From positions 558,001 to 622,000 of the forward strand of contig NAJO01000008.1 of NCBI GenBank assembly GCA_002077065.1: DNA of 64,000 nucleotides, in the 5' to 3' direction. Within the stretch, counting starts at the first letter, position 1; each line of letters opens with the position of its first letter. This DNA is from Cryoendolithus antarcticus. Its lineage: Eukaryota; Ascomycota; Dothideomycetes; Cladosporiales; Cladosporiaceae. The notes under the pieces were generated by a model. That model was not told where the DNA came from and searched no databases. It was given only the letters and a program-made list of their open reading frames with translations. The translations under genes and the position numbers were made by a program. Positions 30,775 to 41,440 of this stretch are shown here, one piece after another.

Positions 30775-32191
30775 TCAGAACTCCCTGCTCTCTCCGATAT
30801 CACAGGTCCCAAATACACCTTCATCCAGCCCTTTCCACTCCAGTGCCTTCTTCAACACCCTCGGCGGCTCCAACACGTCCTCTTCAGTCAGCACCCAGGT
30901 ACCCCAGTGGATCCCCATCGCCCGATTGCACTTAGTGTCGACGAAAATGTTCACGCTATCATAAGGATTCGCGTGCATGGCACTCATGACGAACCTGGGA
31001 TCATATGCTCCGATAGGTATAAGGCCCAGATCGAAGGGTCCTCTGAGCTCGCCGATCTCCTTGAACACAGGGCACATCGGTAGGTGATCGAACTCTGGTC
31101 CGTAGTCGAAGACGTCTGCAGGAAGCTCGGGCACTTTGCGATAGCCGGTGTCACCGCCAAACCAGAGTTTCTTGCCGCCGGAAGTGATGGACCAGCTGGC
31201 CCAGAGGGTGTGAGATTTGTCGAACGGTGTGCGTGCCGAGGTATGCTGGCTCGGGAGGCAAGATATCGTGGCGTGGATGGAGGGATCACCGAATGGGTCC
31301 GAGCCTGAGGAAACAGACTTCGAAACAGAGCTCTCATGACTGGTGGTTGTTGCTCTTGAGGACGTATCTGAGAGCTTGATGTCGCGTTCTTCCCACCAGT
31401 CCAGTTCAGTCACGTTCTCGGTTTTCACACCACACTTGTGGAACCACGCCTTGTTGCCGAGAGGCACGAAGAAGTGCACGTTCGGGTGGCCTTTGGCGAT
31501 CTTGAGAATGGTCGGGTGGCTCAGGTGATCATAGTGGCTGTGGCTAATAATGACCACATCGATGAGCGGGATATCTTCGATCATGCAGGGTGCTTCAGTG
31601 TATCGCTTCGGTCCCATGAACGAAAAAGGGGAGCACCGGTCCTCGAATACGGGATCGAACAGAGCGCGCAGGCCGCCAGGGAACTCGACGTAGTAGCAAG
31701 CATGCCCGAGCCATGTCGCGCGGAGTGACTTCGATTCTCGTGAGGGTAGGAATTCGGGTCGACGGACAGGAACTGTAGGTGGGGTTGTATCCGGTATCTG
31801 CAAGTTGAAGGGAACATGAGGTCCAATCCTAGATGATTCCTAAATGTTGATGTCGAAGACTTACATTCCTTGTCCCTGTAATCACGCGATATCCCATTTT
31901 CTTGAAAAAGAACCAGGGGTTATGGTCCTCGTACGAATCCCATGGACAAATGAACCCCTTGCCATGCTTATTGTGGTGTTTCTTGTCCTTGATGTCCGAA
32001 GGCTGCGCGCTTGCTGTACTTGGTGATCCCACGGTAGCCTGGAGCAACGAGGTCGTCAATGCCGAAGCCATTGGTCTTGAGCAGTGCAGCGATCGATGGA
32101 CTTGCTGCAGACTGGAGCTACGAGGTAATGCGAAGCGCGTGAGTTTGAGATAGCTCCTGCAGCTGTACGGTCTTAGTGTGCTAGAGAGCAT
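30775..32191 (-). CDS. fmp30: mitochondrial NAPE-PLD-like metallo-beta-lactamase hydrolase (FMP30 type)
   Basis: Likely hydrolyses N-acylphosphatidylethanolamine to N-acylethanolamine. Exons are 31865-32191 and 30775-31797; the 67-nt intron has a GTAAGT donor and a TTGCAG acceptor. The product is 449 residues. The N-terminal ~45 residues (from ATG 32191) are rich in Arg, Ser and Leu without acids, as in a mitochondrial presequence, matching yeast Fmp30 of the inner membrane. The metallo-beta-lactamase core has LGHACYYVEFPGGL, the HSHYDHLSH zinc motif at about 195-203, the later CLPSQHTSART and WFGGDTGY motifs with zinc ligands His and Asp, and a final HWGTW. The Ser/Thr-rich insert before the CLPSQH motif is longer than in yeast. 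An ascomycete of this kind commonly has one to three paralogs. Confidence 0.9.
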
Positions 32192-32874
32192 CGGAATGAG
32201 CGACAAAAGAAAGAGCTGGACGAAAACTTATGATCAGGTCAGGCCATAGCTAGGCAGCTACTTCGCAATCCAGTCACGGCCAATCCATCTAGATGCCATC
32301 CGTGCCGATGATGCTTGCGAGGTGTTTGTTCGCGTCCACGGCTGGATCTGGAGTAATCGGCATGTTTCTCCTCCGGTCCGTCTGCTAACTCCGCGATATG
32401 CCAAGACTGAACATGGCTCTCGACAAAGCCTCAACAGCTGCTGAGTGCACGACGGCGATGACCGAAACAGATGCATGCGCGATTGACTGCCTACGCTGCA
32501 TCACCGTACTCCAGTATCGGGGCCGCGAGTCAGGCGAAGCTTGATACACCGTGCAACATCTCAAGGCTGTTATTGCTGTGATCGACTGGACTGCGACGAA
32601 AAGGATAGCTTCCTAACCTGTCATTAATGCTGCTTGAATCATCTTGCCGGGTGAGATCTGGTATGAGCCGCTACCTAGATGTCTCGCTATGGAAACGTAA
32701 CTGGTACAGTCTGGCCACACACTGGTTCAACTGAATAAGCTCTAAGTCTGCAGAGGTCCCATTCAAGTCGCATGCCCAGATCCCAATGCTGCAGTGCAAG
32801 CGCATGGGGGAGATCAAACGCCCGAGGAGACGTGTTGAGATCTGAAAGGGTGGGTGAGGACTTGTAAAGACCTA
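32192..32874. other. intergenic region, no gene seen
   Basis: Promoter side of the NAPE-PLD-like gene and 3' flank of the UstYa gene. No supportable feature. Confidence 0.4.
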
Positions 32875-33753
32875 TTACAATATTGACTCTTCTGGCATCA
32901 AGTTCCTCCACTTCTCCGCCGAGTGTGAATTTGCCCAAGCTAGCACTTCTTTGTGGTCAACGCACTGATGGCTCGTTCCCCAGCCTGCGCCCAGCTCGGT
33001 CTTCCCCTCCAACGTCGTATCGCCAGCGCATATGATGGCTTGTCGGATGTAGTCAAAACAGTGTGCGGCGTGATGAGCAACTTCTTGGGTAAGATTGACA
33101 CCACCATAACCGGACTGAAAGTGTTGCACGAGGTACGACTGAATTGGCCGATCAGCAATTCTGTCCTGCGTTTCAAACCAGTCTTTTCTCACTCACCAGA
33201 CAGTGTAGCTGATGGAACATGGAGATCATGTATCCTGGACCTTCTTCCATGCGGTTCAGTCGCACCGTGTACGGCTCCTTCAGGTCACTCCACGAGTCCC
33301 AATCCGGCATGCTCACATAACCTCTTGCGTCTGTTGAAGAATCTGTCAGCCTTGGATGCCTGAACTTTCCTGAAGGAACGACTCACCTGAGCTCAAGGGA
33401 ATCCACTGGTGTAGCGTATGTGCAGTGGTGTCTGCATCCGCGAACATATCCTCATTGAGAAGTGTAAAGTTTTGCACGAATGGCACCGGCTTGCGCGACC
33501 CTACGAGGTACTTAGCTCTCGCCTGCTAGATAGACTGCGATCACGTACACGTGGGCACCGGTGTGTGTCTGTCATCCTCGCTATGTTGTCTTTGATGCGC
33601 GCTTTGGAACAGCAGAACGACTACGAGCAAGACCAGCAGTGCCTCGCCGCCTATGCGCAGGTAGCTCAGCGTCTTCGACCTGCGCTCTGCAGGCGCCACC
33701 TTCGCTGGGCCATCATCGTGCTCCAGGAAACTGTCCTTCTCCTCTTCGCTCAT
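32875..33753 (-). CDS. UstYa-family (DUF3328) oxidase-like protein, four exons
   Basis: Member of the UstYa family, whose studied members catalyse oxidations such as cyclisation of ribosomal peptides (ustiloxin, phomopsin, asperipin) or modify other fungal metabolites. Exons are 33549-33753, 33387-33500, 33197-33330 and 32875-33138. Introns are 48, 56, 58 nt with donors GTACGT, GTGAGT and GTGAGT. The product is 238 residues: a charged N terminus, one membrane anchor near 35-49 (LLVLLVVVLLF), then the lumenal domain with both copper-type motifs, HQLHC at 146-150 and HAAHC at 174-178. The usual CFDYIRQAI helix, CAGDTTLE, and GWGTSHQC segment follow. All signature residues are present, so the protein may be active. 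The gene has no obvious neighbouring precursor peptide, partner UstYb or synthase. Confidence 0.88.
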
Positions 33754-34708
33754 ATTGAATGTGAACTCTGACGGAAACGGCAGCACAGCAATCACTTGCA
33801 GCACTTCAATGTCGATGACGCAACAGATGGCACTCCATACTTTGGTCGAGGTGCCAAAGCACAGCACGAAGACACGGACTGCGGACCTCGCCTGTCATGG
33901 CACGGAGTGCAGTGCGAGATGAGGGCGTTTCAGCCAGTCTGGGGAGCATATTTAGCCTGTTTGGCGGATGTACCCGCGCTAACTCGAAACGTTCGCGGAT
34001 CGCATAGCGCCGACTTCACACTTGGCTCGCACTACAATGCTGCGTGACCTGAATCAATCTATTCTGCAGACGTGGCCTAGGCCTCGAGCTCGGGTAACAG
34101 CACCGGATGTTGTGCGCTCGAACATCGCATCGCGTCGGATGTGAACGTTAGTCACGTTTTCTTGATCCGACTTAGCTCTGCATGTCTGGTGATCCTCTCG
34201 CCAACACGCAGTACGGCGGCTGATGAATGCCGACGCGTCGGCAAAGAAGCTCTGCAAGCAATGTCAAGCGAATGCGCCAAAACCGCTATACACTACCCTC
34301 GTATTATTACGCCATCACAGTGCCGAGTACTACCGGCCGGGTGAACAACGATCCCTTGCTGTCATTCGCCCAGACTCAACTCCAGACAAGCTAGACAAGC
34401 CCGCGCGACAAGCATTGGCCGATCCTTGGAGCGCGTCTTGCGAACGCCTCCCGATCGTGGTTTCATGACTCCACTACCACTGTCGCGCACGAGACGGATC
34501 GTACTTTCAATCAGGAGGAAGACCAACTAGTGAGGTACCAGCAAAGTAAGCAATCTTTCCCCGGGTAAAGCATTGGCGTCGATTTCATGAACAAGGAGAG
34601 TATATATGTTCAAAGAACTTCCTCCTCATCGGTCTCTTGATCATCACTCTCATTCCATTCCCTTCAAACCAACAAGCTCATCCAGCTACCACTCCTTCCA
34701 CCTTCAAC
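33754..34708. promoter_or_regulatory. divergent intergenic region of the UstYa and GH11 genes
   Basis: 955 bp between divergent starts. A TATATA-containing segment at about 34599-34605, roughly 105 bp before the xylanase ATG, followed by a CT-rich leader, fits a core promoter and 5' UTR. Apart from that nothing was recognised, and no precursor peptide frame with Lys-Arg repeats was found. Confidence 0.4.
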
Positions 34709-35469
<761 letters not shown>

Positions 35470-36114
35470 ATGCTCGTCTCGAGTATCATGGAGAATAAGA
35501 GATAAGGGGTTGAGGAGAGGTGGGTTTGTTGAGCGACTGAGTCGCATTCACTGAAAATGTTCTTGCCTGGGGCAGAGAACGGGGAAAGTCGATAGTCACA
35601 CGCAATTGATCTTTGTACCCTGTCTCCGTCACAATTCCTCTCCACTTACGCTGTGCTGCGTTCTGGTATGATCGGTGTTCCTGCATTAGCGCCGTTTATA
35701 GCAGCATCTCCAACTGGAAGGGGAGTAATACGTGCCTGAGGTGACCTCCAACTCCCAGACTTTGCAGACCGGGATCGTTCCCCGTGAGTACAGCAATCTA
35801 CAGCTCCTACAGTACGCGATATCTTCGGGCTAGGCGTCCGGGGGTGACCTCAAGAGCCAGGGATCCTAGCGAGCATCTAAACGTACGTCTGGTTGGGTTT
35901 TGAGCATCACAGTGCGAACTGCATCTTGACACACCCCGGACCGATTGCATTACCGCCGTAAATTACCTGGACGGTATCATGAGGCAAAAACTATATCGCC
36001 GGCGCTGTAGATGAAATCGTCACTCTCGATGGGAAGGATCGCAGCATGGGGCTCTCCAGACTTTTTGGGGAATGGGGATACAGCATCGTCGAAACCTCGC
36101 CTCCATGGTCAAAC
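35470..36114. other. convergent intergenic region, no gene seen
   Basis: 645 bp between the stops of the GH11 and GH5 genes. Nothing was recognised. Confidence 0.4.
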
Positions 36115-37515
36115 TTATCTTCCGAACATCGCCGCTACCCAGGGCTTCCACCAGTCCTCGATTCCATCCTCGAAGTTCCACCCATTCCAGTCGTAGTTGC
36201 CCAGCGCCCACGTGTCTCCTACACCCTGCGCACCGCTCCGAATGCGATAGCTTCCAGCCAGACTCCAGACAGCCCAGCTGATATTATGTGCTGTTGTGAA
36301 GTTCCTGAGACAGCCTTGGAGAGTGTCATTGAACAGCGTCGCGTCTTGCGCTGATCCGAACTCGGACAAGATGACGGGCGTCTGTCGTACAGCTGGAGCG
36401 CAGTCGTTGGTAATGTTGCAAGCCGCCGGTGCATCGATGCCCAGAGCATTGAAACCATTCCGGTAGAGCTCTGCTTCGATGATTGGGCACTCGCCGGTGT
36501 CGAGGTCCTCGGACATGCTGTAGAGATGCAACTCATAGACGACCTTGTTAGCCCACGCATGGTCGCTGAGATTGAAGTACAGCGGCTCTCGGCGATATCT
36601 ATCGCGGATGGCATCGGCTTTGTAAGCTGGTGCGGTGTTGAGATTGAGCCCAGTAGTGAGAGCTGACAGATCCTGATCGTACTGCATCCCAGACCAGGTC
36701 ACTATGATGTTGGGGTTTACATTGTGGATGGCGTCCGTAGCGGCAGTGTTGTTGCCGACAAGCGTCACCCAGTTGTAATCTTGCGTCACGCCTGTCGTGG
36801 TGTTGATCGCTCGTCGGAGCTCGTTTCGAAGAGACATCGATACAACATTCGGGTGCCGAGTCGCCCAATTTGCAACGTACTCGAGTCCACGCTTCCAATT
36901 ATCAACGGGGAAGTTGTAGTCATCGAACCAGGCATTGCCATCCGTGTTATTGCAGCACCACTGCGCTCGCCCGACGTGGACATCAGGGTGGATGTAGATC
37001 TCGCGCTCAGCCGCTGCTGTTGCAATGGCATCCCAGACCTCGAACCGGGTTGTATCTTTGGTCCATCCTGGATTCTTTGCCACCATCTCCTTGGTGACTT
37101 TAGTCCCGTTGGCATACCCTAGACCATTGATCATCGCGACTTCGAGTGGCACATCGGCACCATCGCGCTCGTAGATCTGATCTACGGCCTGGATGGCGTA
37201 GGTCAACCTGATGAAGTTGAACCCCACGCTCTTGATTTGGTCAAGTATCGCCTCCACGCTGCTCCACTCGAGGCCTTCAGGAATCATCGTCTCACCACTG
37301 CCAGGCCAATTGACACCGGCCCAAGTAACCACCTCTTCTTTGGCATTGACGATGTTCCGTCCTTTCGTCGAAAACGGAGCATACGGCCAAACACTGCCGC
37401 TCGTCTCAAATCGGGGCCTTAAGCCATCGCTGCCCAGCAGAGGAACGTGGTAGCTGGACACCAAACCACACCATGCAAACGCGAGAGACGTCCAAGTTAC
37501 CAACCGGGGCGCCAT
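36115..37515 (-). CDS. GH5-family secreted glycoside hydrolase
   Basis: Intronless protein of 466 residues with a signal peptide (about 1-21 from ATG 37515). The (beta/alpha)8-barrel signatures are visible: GVNWPGSGETMIPEGL in the first strand, HPDVHVGRAQWCC, the acid/base in SLRNELR (Glu232), and the nucleophile in ILSEFG (Glu385). It belongs to the fungal BglC-like GH5 group annotated as cellulase or endoglucanase, with several N-glycosylation sequons (Asn-x-Thr/Ser). The substrate could be cellulose, beta-glucan or mannan and cannot be told from sequence. No binding module is attached. The frame extends 17 codons upstream from a GTG, outside the signal peptide. Confidence 0.9.
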   Translation of the reverse strand: MAPRLVTWTSLAFAWCGLVSSYHVPLLGSDGLRPRFETSGSVWPYAPFSTKGRNIVNAKEEVVTWAGVNWPGSGETMIPEGLEWSSVEAILDQIKSVGFNFIRLTYAIQAVDQIYERDGADVPLEVAMINGLGYANGTKVTKEMVAKNPGWTKDTTRFEVWDAIATAAAEREIYIHPDVHVGRAQWCCNNTDGNAWFDDYNFPVDNWKRGLEYVANWATRHPNVVSMSLRNELRRAINTTTGVTQDYNWVTLVGNNTAATDAIHNVNPNIIVTWSGMQYDQDLSALTTGLNLNTAPAYKADAIRDRYRREPLYFNLSDHAWANKVVYELHLYSMSEDLDTGECPIIEAELYRNGFNALGIDAPAACNITNDCAPAVRQTPVILSEFGSAQDATLFNDTLQGCLRNFTTAHNISWAVWSLAGSYRIRSGAQGVGDTWALGNYDWNGWNFEDGIEDWWKPWVAAMFGR

Positions 37516-38265
37516 TGTGGTCGTTGATTGGCAAGGAGATGGTGAGATGGGTGCATACCTGAACACTGGGCGATGGCCACCGTTTGTACCTCATGACTGT
37601 GAACTCATGTCGGCTCCACGAAGCGTCACTCCAGTGCGGAGACGCCTTGGCTACCCCATCTAAGTCGCTGGCTTGTGGATCACTAGGACCGCAGAAGATG
37701 CCTGATGGAGTCGTGAGATTGACTTCGCGGCTCCACGTCGTATCTTGCTAATGTGACGTCGCAGGACAGTAGGGTTTCGGGTAATCAAAGGCCGAGGTTG
37801 GGACGCTGACTTCACCTTGCGAAGAAGGGAATGTTGCTCAGCCAAAATCCCGCCATTGCGAGTTCTCGATATCGCTAGTTGAATACCAAGCCCAGCTCTT
37901 CTCACTGAACTGAATGACGTGACTGCACTGCTGGTAATCGCACCGTAAGGCGGCCATGATGCTGCGAGGTCATCGAGAGATGCTTGGGGCATCTCTTCGA
38001 GCATGGGCCGTTCCCATAAGTGCGTTGTGTCTCAATCGCATCGAGATACAAGACTGGACAGTGTGCTTCGATAGAGCAAGACCAGTGCAAAGGTGGCCAA
38101 GAGGGCCTACGACTGCTTAGCAAGCCGAGAGATGCAACGGCACAGTCTGGACTTGGACCGTGAGTGTTAAGATATGCAGAGCACGAGTGATGATCATTCA
38201 GACAACCGCTAGGGGTTCTAGCGCAACGAGTCACTTATGTACAAGGCCATACTTCTCGCAGCACT
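37516..38265. other. intergenic region, no gene seen
   Basis: 750 bp upstream of the GH5 gene. Two minus-strand frames of about 110 codons (37660-38234) overlap each other and have no recognisable product. Confidence 0.4.
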
Positions 38266-39805
38266 TTAGTCATACCGCACACTGAACGCCTGCGTCTTCG
38301 AAATGTGCATGTCATCCTCCATCCCGCTCGGGCGCTTCAACCCCTGGCCCACAGAAGCCCTGTGATTGACCCTGTCCGGTCGCAAAGCCATGTCCGGTTT
38401 ATGTATAAGATCTTGCTCGTCTTCGGACCCGACACTTCTCTGCTGGACGATTACATGCTTCTCGTCCTTGCCGCCCTGCGACCTCGCGGCGCTGAGCTCG
38501 TAGTACGTGGCGCGAGAGCTCTTCGGCCCAGTGCCGAAGCCCATTGGCGCTGGATTCGAACCTGCCTTGCTGACGAAGTAGCCAGAGTGGAAAGGTCGGA
38601 GGAATGGTTTTAGGCAGGTTATGGAGGCGAGGATAAAGGCAGCCTGCAGTGCGGCTTCGGTGAACAACATTGCTGTCTTACTCGGTGAGTCGGGATCTGT
38701 GTTTCGCCTTGGTGATAAGTTCCAGAGCCGAAGGACTACCAGTGGAACGACGCTTTTCGTAGTCAGTATGCGTTCCATCTGTTGCAGACCAGACGGTGGC
38801 TTACCCTAGGCGACATGCAAAGATGGCAACAACGGCCATGCGTTTCCCAAGTGGCATCTGTAGGCCCCATATGAGGTACACACACAGTGCAAACGTGCTG
38901 AGATCCATCACAACACCAACAGCTTCGACTATCAGCCATCTTATCCACTGTCGTACGGTCAGCAATTTGTGTGAGCATCTACTTTGACGAAGGAACACTG
39001 ACCATTGCCGACGATCCGTCAAGCGTCTCCCAAGGCTCCGCCAGCGGCGCCCGCAATGCAACGATGAAGACCGACGCAACAGTCCAGACGCCAAATGCGG
39101 TTGAGAAGCCGTACGCTAAGCGGATATTGCCTTGGTCACGAGTGAGGAAACGTCCCGTGAAGAAGCTTGTCGATACTCTGGTCAAGCCAACAGCGATCGC
39201 ATACATCATCTGGCCGGCGAACAGGGCCTAAGGATAGGAGTTGTCAGCGCTCGTCCGGCTCGTTTTGTTGAGTTTTGTCTGATCTGGCACGCAATTACAT
39301 CTGCCAGCACCTGAGATACAATGCCGAGACAGGACGCACGAAGTTCGCAGCAATGCAGACACTTTCGTCTCGATGTCTCACTCTGGTGCCTGCAGCACAC
39401 TGCTACCGCGGCAAGGTCGACCGGGGCTCCGGCAAGTCTTGCAGACCCTCTGAGAAGCAGTGAAGACTCACCTTGTGAACCTTTGACCGGTCAACCTCGT
39501 GCAATTCCGACCACTGGTTGCCATATCCACTGTGTATCGCAGACGTGGTGCATATCACATGGGCCAACGCTGCCACCTACATGGTCACTGCTTAGTGATG
39601 CTCCATGCCAGTCAGGAACTCGCCGCCTTACCAGCGATGCTGAGATGGCTGTATCGTCCGCACCCCACTTGTCGCCTTTGCCAACTTTCGCCCATATTCG
39701 CACAGCATATGTGAGCGCCGCCCAGAGAAATAATAGAATGGTCACAGTGGTCAATCCGGGTGCAGTGTTGCCAGTCCCAACCGTTGCTGGCGCAGCATCA
39801 GCCAT
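38266..39805 (-). CDS. seven-TM rhodopsin-domain (SAT4/PTH11-like family) membrane protein
   Basis: Fungal integral membrane protein of the rhodopsin-domain family (not a retinal opsin); relatives include PTH11-like receptors and many uncharacterised proteins. Five exons: 39632-39805, 39472-39576, 39003-39227, 38805-38947 and 38266-38752; introns 55, 244, 55 and 52 nt. The product is 377 residues. Seven hydrophobic helices run from TTVTILLFLWAALTYAVRIW to EAALQAAFILASI; the family's loop GDKWGADD sits after TM1, SGYGNQW before TM3, and a polar C-terminal tail of about 110 residues has Lys/Arg/Ser-rich segments. No CFEM domain precedes TM1, so it is not a classical PTH11. Second intron is unusually long but the joined sequence is continuous, so no exon is missing. 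Ligand and function unknown. Confidence 0.85.
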
Positions 39806-41440
39806 TGGAGCTGCGTGACACTGTCGTTCGCTATGGGAAAAAAGAGACGGAATCGCGTCAACCCTCAAGACCTTTACGGATATTCATCGCACCACCTTCG
39901 ATGTGCTGTGGCGTGCCACACCTGTCACAGAAGACGCCCCCACGCGGACTACTATCAGTACCCTAGATTCCTCGGAGCGCGATTTGCAATTCGAGCACAA
40001 TGGCGTTCACGCTTGCCATTGTCCATGACAAGGGAAGCTAATCACCATGCGATGCTTGTTGCATGCAGGGATAAAATCCACGAACGGACCGAAGGTGACC
40101 CCATGGTTGATGACTTTGCGGCCTCTAAGCGAGACAAACCTATGAGCAAGTGTAGGCTGGAGAATGGCGCATGGCTGGCGCAGACGGAGACATTACAGGA
40201 TTCCCTACTGCGTGCTCGAGATTCGGGAAAAGTAGCCGACGGTCGGGGGGCAGGACCTGCGCAAGCGTCCTCCAGAACCGGGGTCTGCAATCGCACCATG
40301 GGAAAGCGAGAGTGCAGATGAGAGAGCAATACTGTACCCAATAAGCTTTGCCGTTGAGGTGTCGTAATCACACGTGGATTGGGAGCGATGAGACTGCGAT
40401 TGGTGGATGTTCCTGTGTCGTAGTGCAAATATGTACGCCATGTTCCAGAACCTGATAGGCCGGGTGTTGACCGTGCATATTTGACAGCTTTATCTACCGA
40501 CCTCGGGGCAAAATGCGATGAGCCTCGTTTGTGCTGCGGGAATAGGGTCGGCACTGACTCGACTGGCGAATCGAAGGGCATGAGGACGCGATGCGGAGGC
40601 GTCACTGATACATGTACCAGTGTCGTGGACCCACGGATGAACAGCATAAGCAGCTTGCGTACTCTCTCGATACTCATGGTGTTCATCCGTGGTATTGTAG
40701 ACCTGCTCATGGTCGCGATGAACAGCCAGAGGGTCTCGGAGACGTTCATTGGGAGTGGGATCGGCTAGAGGAGTGGGATGCACCCCACGGTGTGCCATGC
40801 GAGCTGCTCGCGGCCGGCGGAAGGCGTACCGGTGGCGTATCTCGATGCAGCGCCAACATGTCTAGATTGCTGGGCAATATATCTTGCAGCGTATCATAAA
40901 GCTTACTCGCGGGTGGTGCTCGAAGATGTGGTCCAACTGCCGGGGTCACACAAGATCTGCTTTCGTGTGACTCGGCATTGCAAACCCTGAACATGTTTCC
41001 GTCTGGTTCACGGGACGACAAAGGAAACATTGCTTAGCACGGCGGAACGTAAAGTCCTCATGCCTAAGCGACTCAAGGTTGGCGGCCATCGCACCCGCAA
41101 TCTTGTGCACTGGCCGCCCGTCTCTCATCTCTCTTCCCCCCTTCGTACCCTGCAGCCCGCTAGCTGCTTCCCGCGGGTCCAGCCACAAGCACGCTAGACT
41201 TCACAATGCATGCCACCATACTCTATGCACGCGAGTAGAGCGGCGCCATGCGGCAATCCCTGGCGGTCGCAACAGCAGGCACGCAAATGGAAGGTAGTGT
41301 AGCCGCAAAGGTCGGCGGGTTGCTCGACCTCGATAGCACCTATCTCGACTTCCTTTCCTTTCGCGTTGCCCTTCATCGAGAACGTCCGACCTCGTCACCT
41401 TTAGTCTCTTTCTCTTTGGCGTATTCGTCTGTCAGGCAAG
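39806..41440. other. 1.6-kb gene-poor stretch
   Basis: No gene is supported. A 235-codon minus-strand frame at 40042-40749 and a 168-codon plus frame at 39815-40321 overlap in part; neither has a coherent fold, domain or start context, so both were left out. The stretch includes the divergent promoters of the rhodopsin-domain and permease genes. Confidence 0.45.

Noticed and set aside
27108..31803. A secondary-metabolite gene cluster (MFS, hydrolase, SDR)
   Set aside because: No backbone synthase or P450 exists nearby and the hydrolase and SDR are only fragments.
38521..38560. tRNA T-arm-like GGTTCGAATCC on the minus strand
   Set aside because: It lies in the coding tail of the rhodopsin-domain gene and no further tRNA structure is seen.
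40042..40749. 235-codon minus-strand frame
   Set aside because: No domain, no good start context and a shuffled-looking composition; overlaps other frames of equal length.
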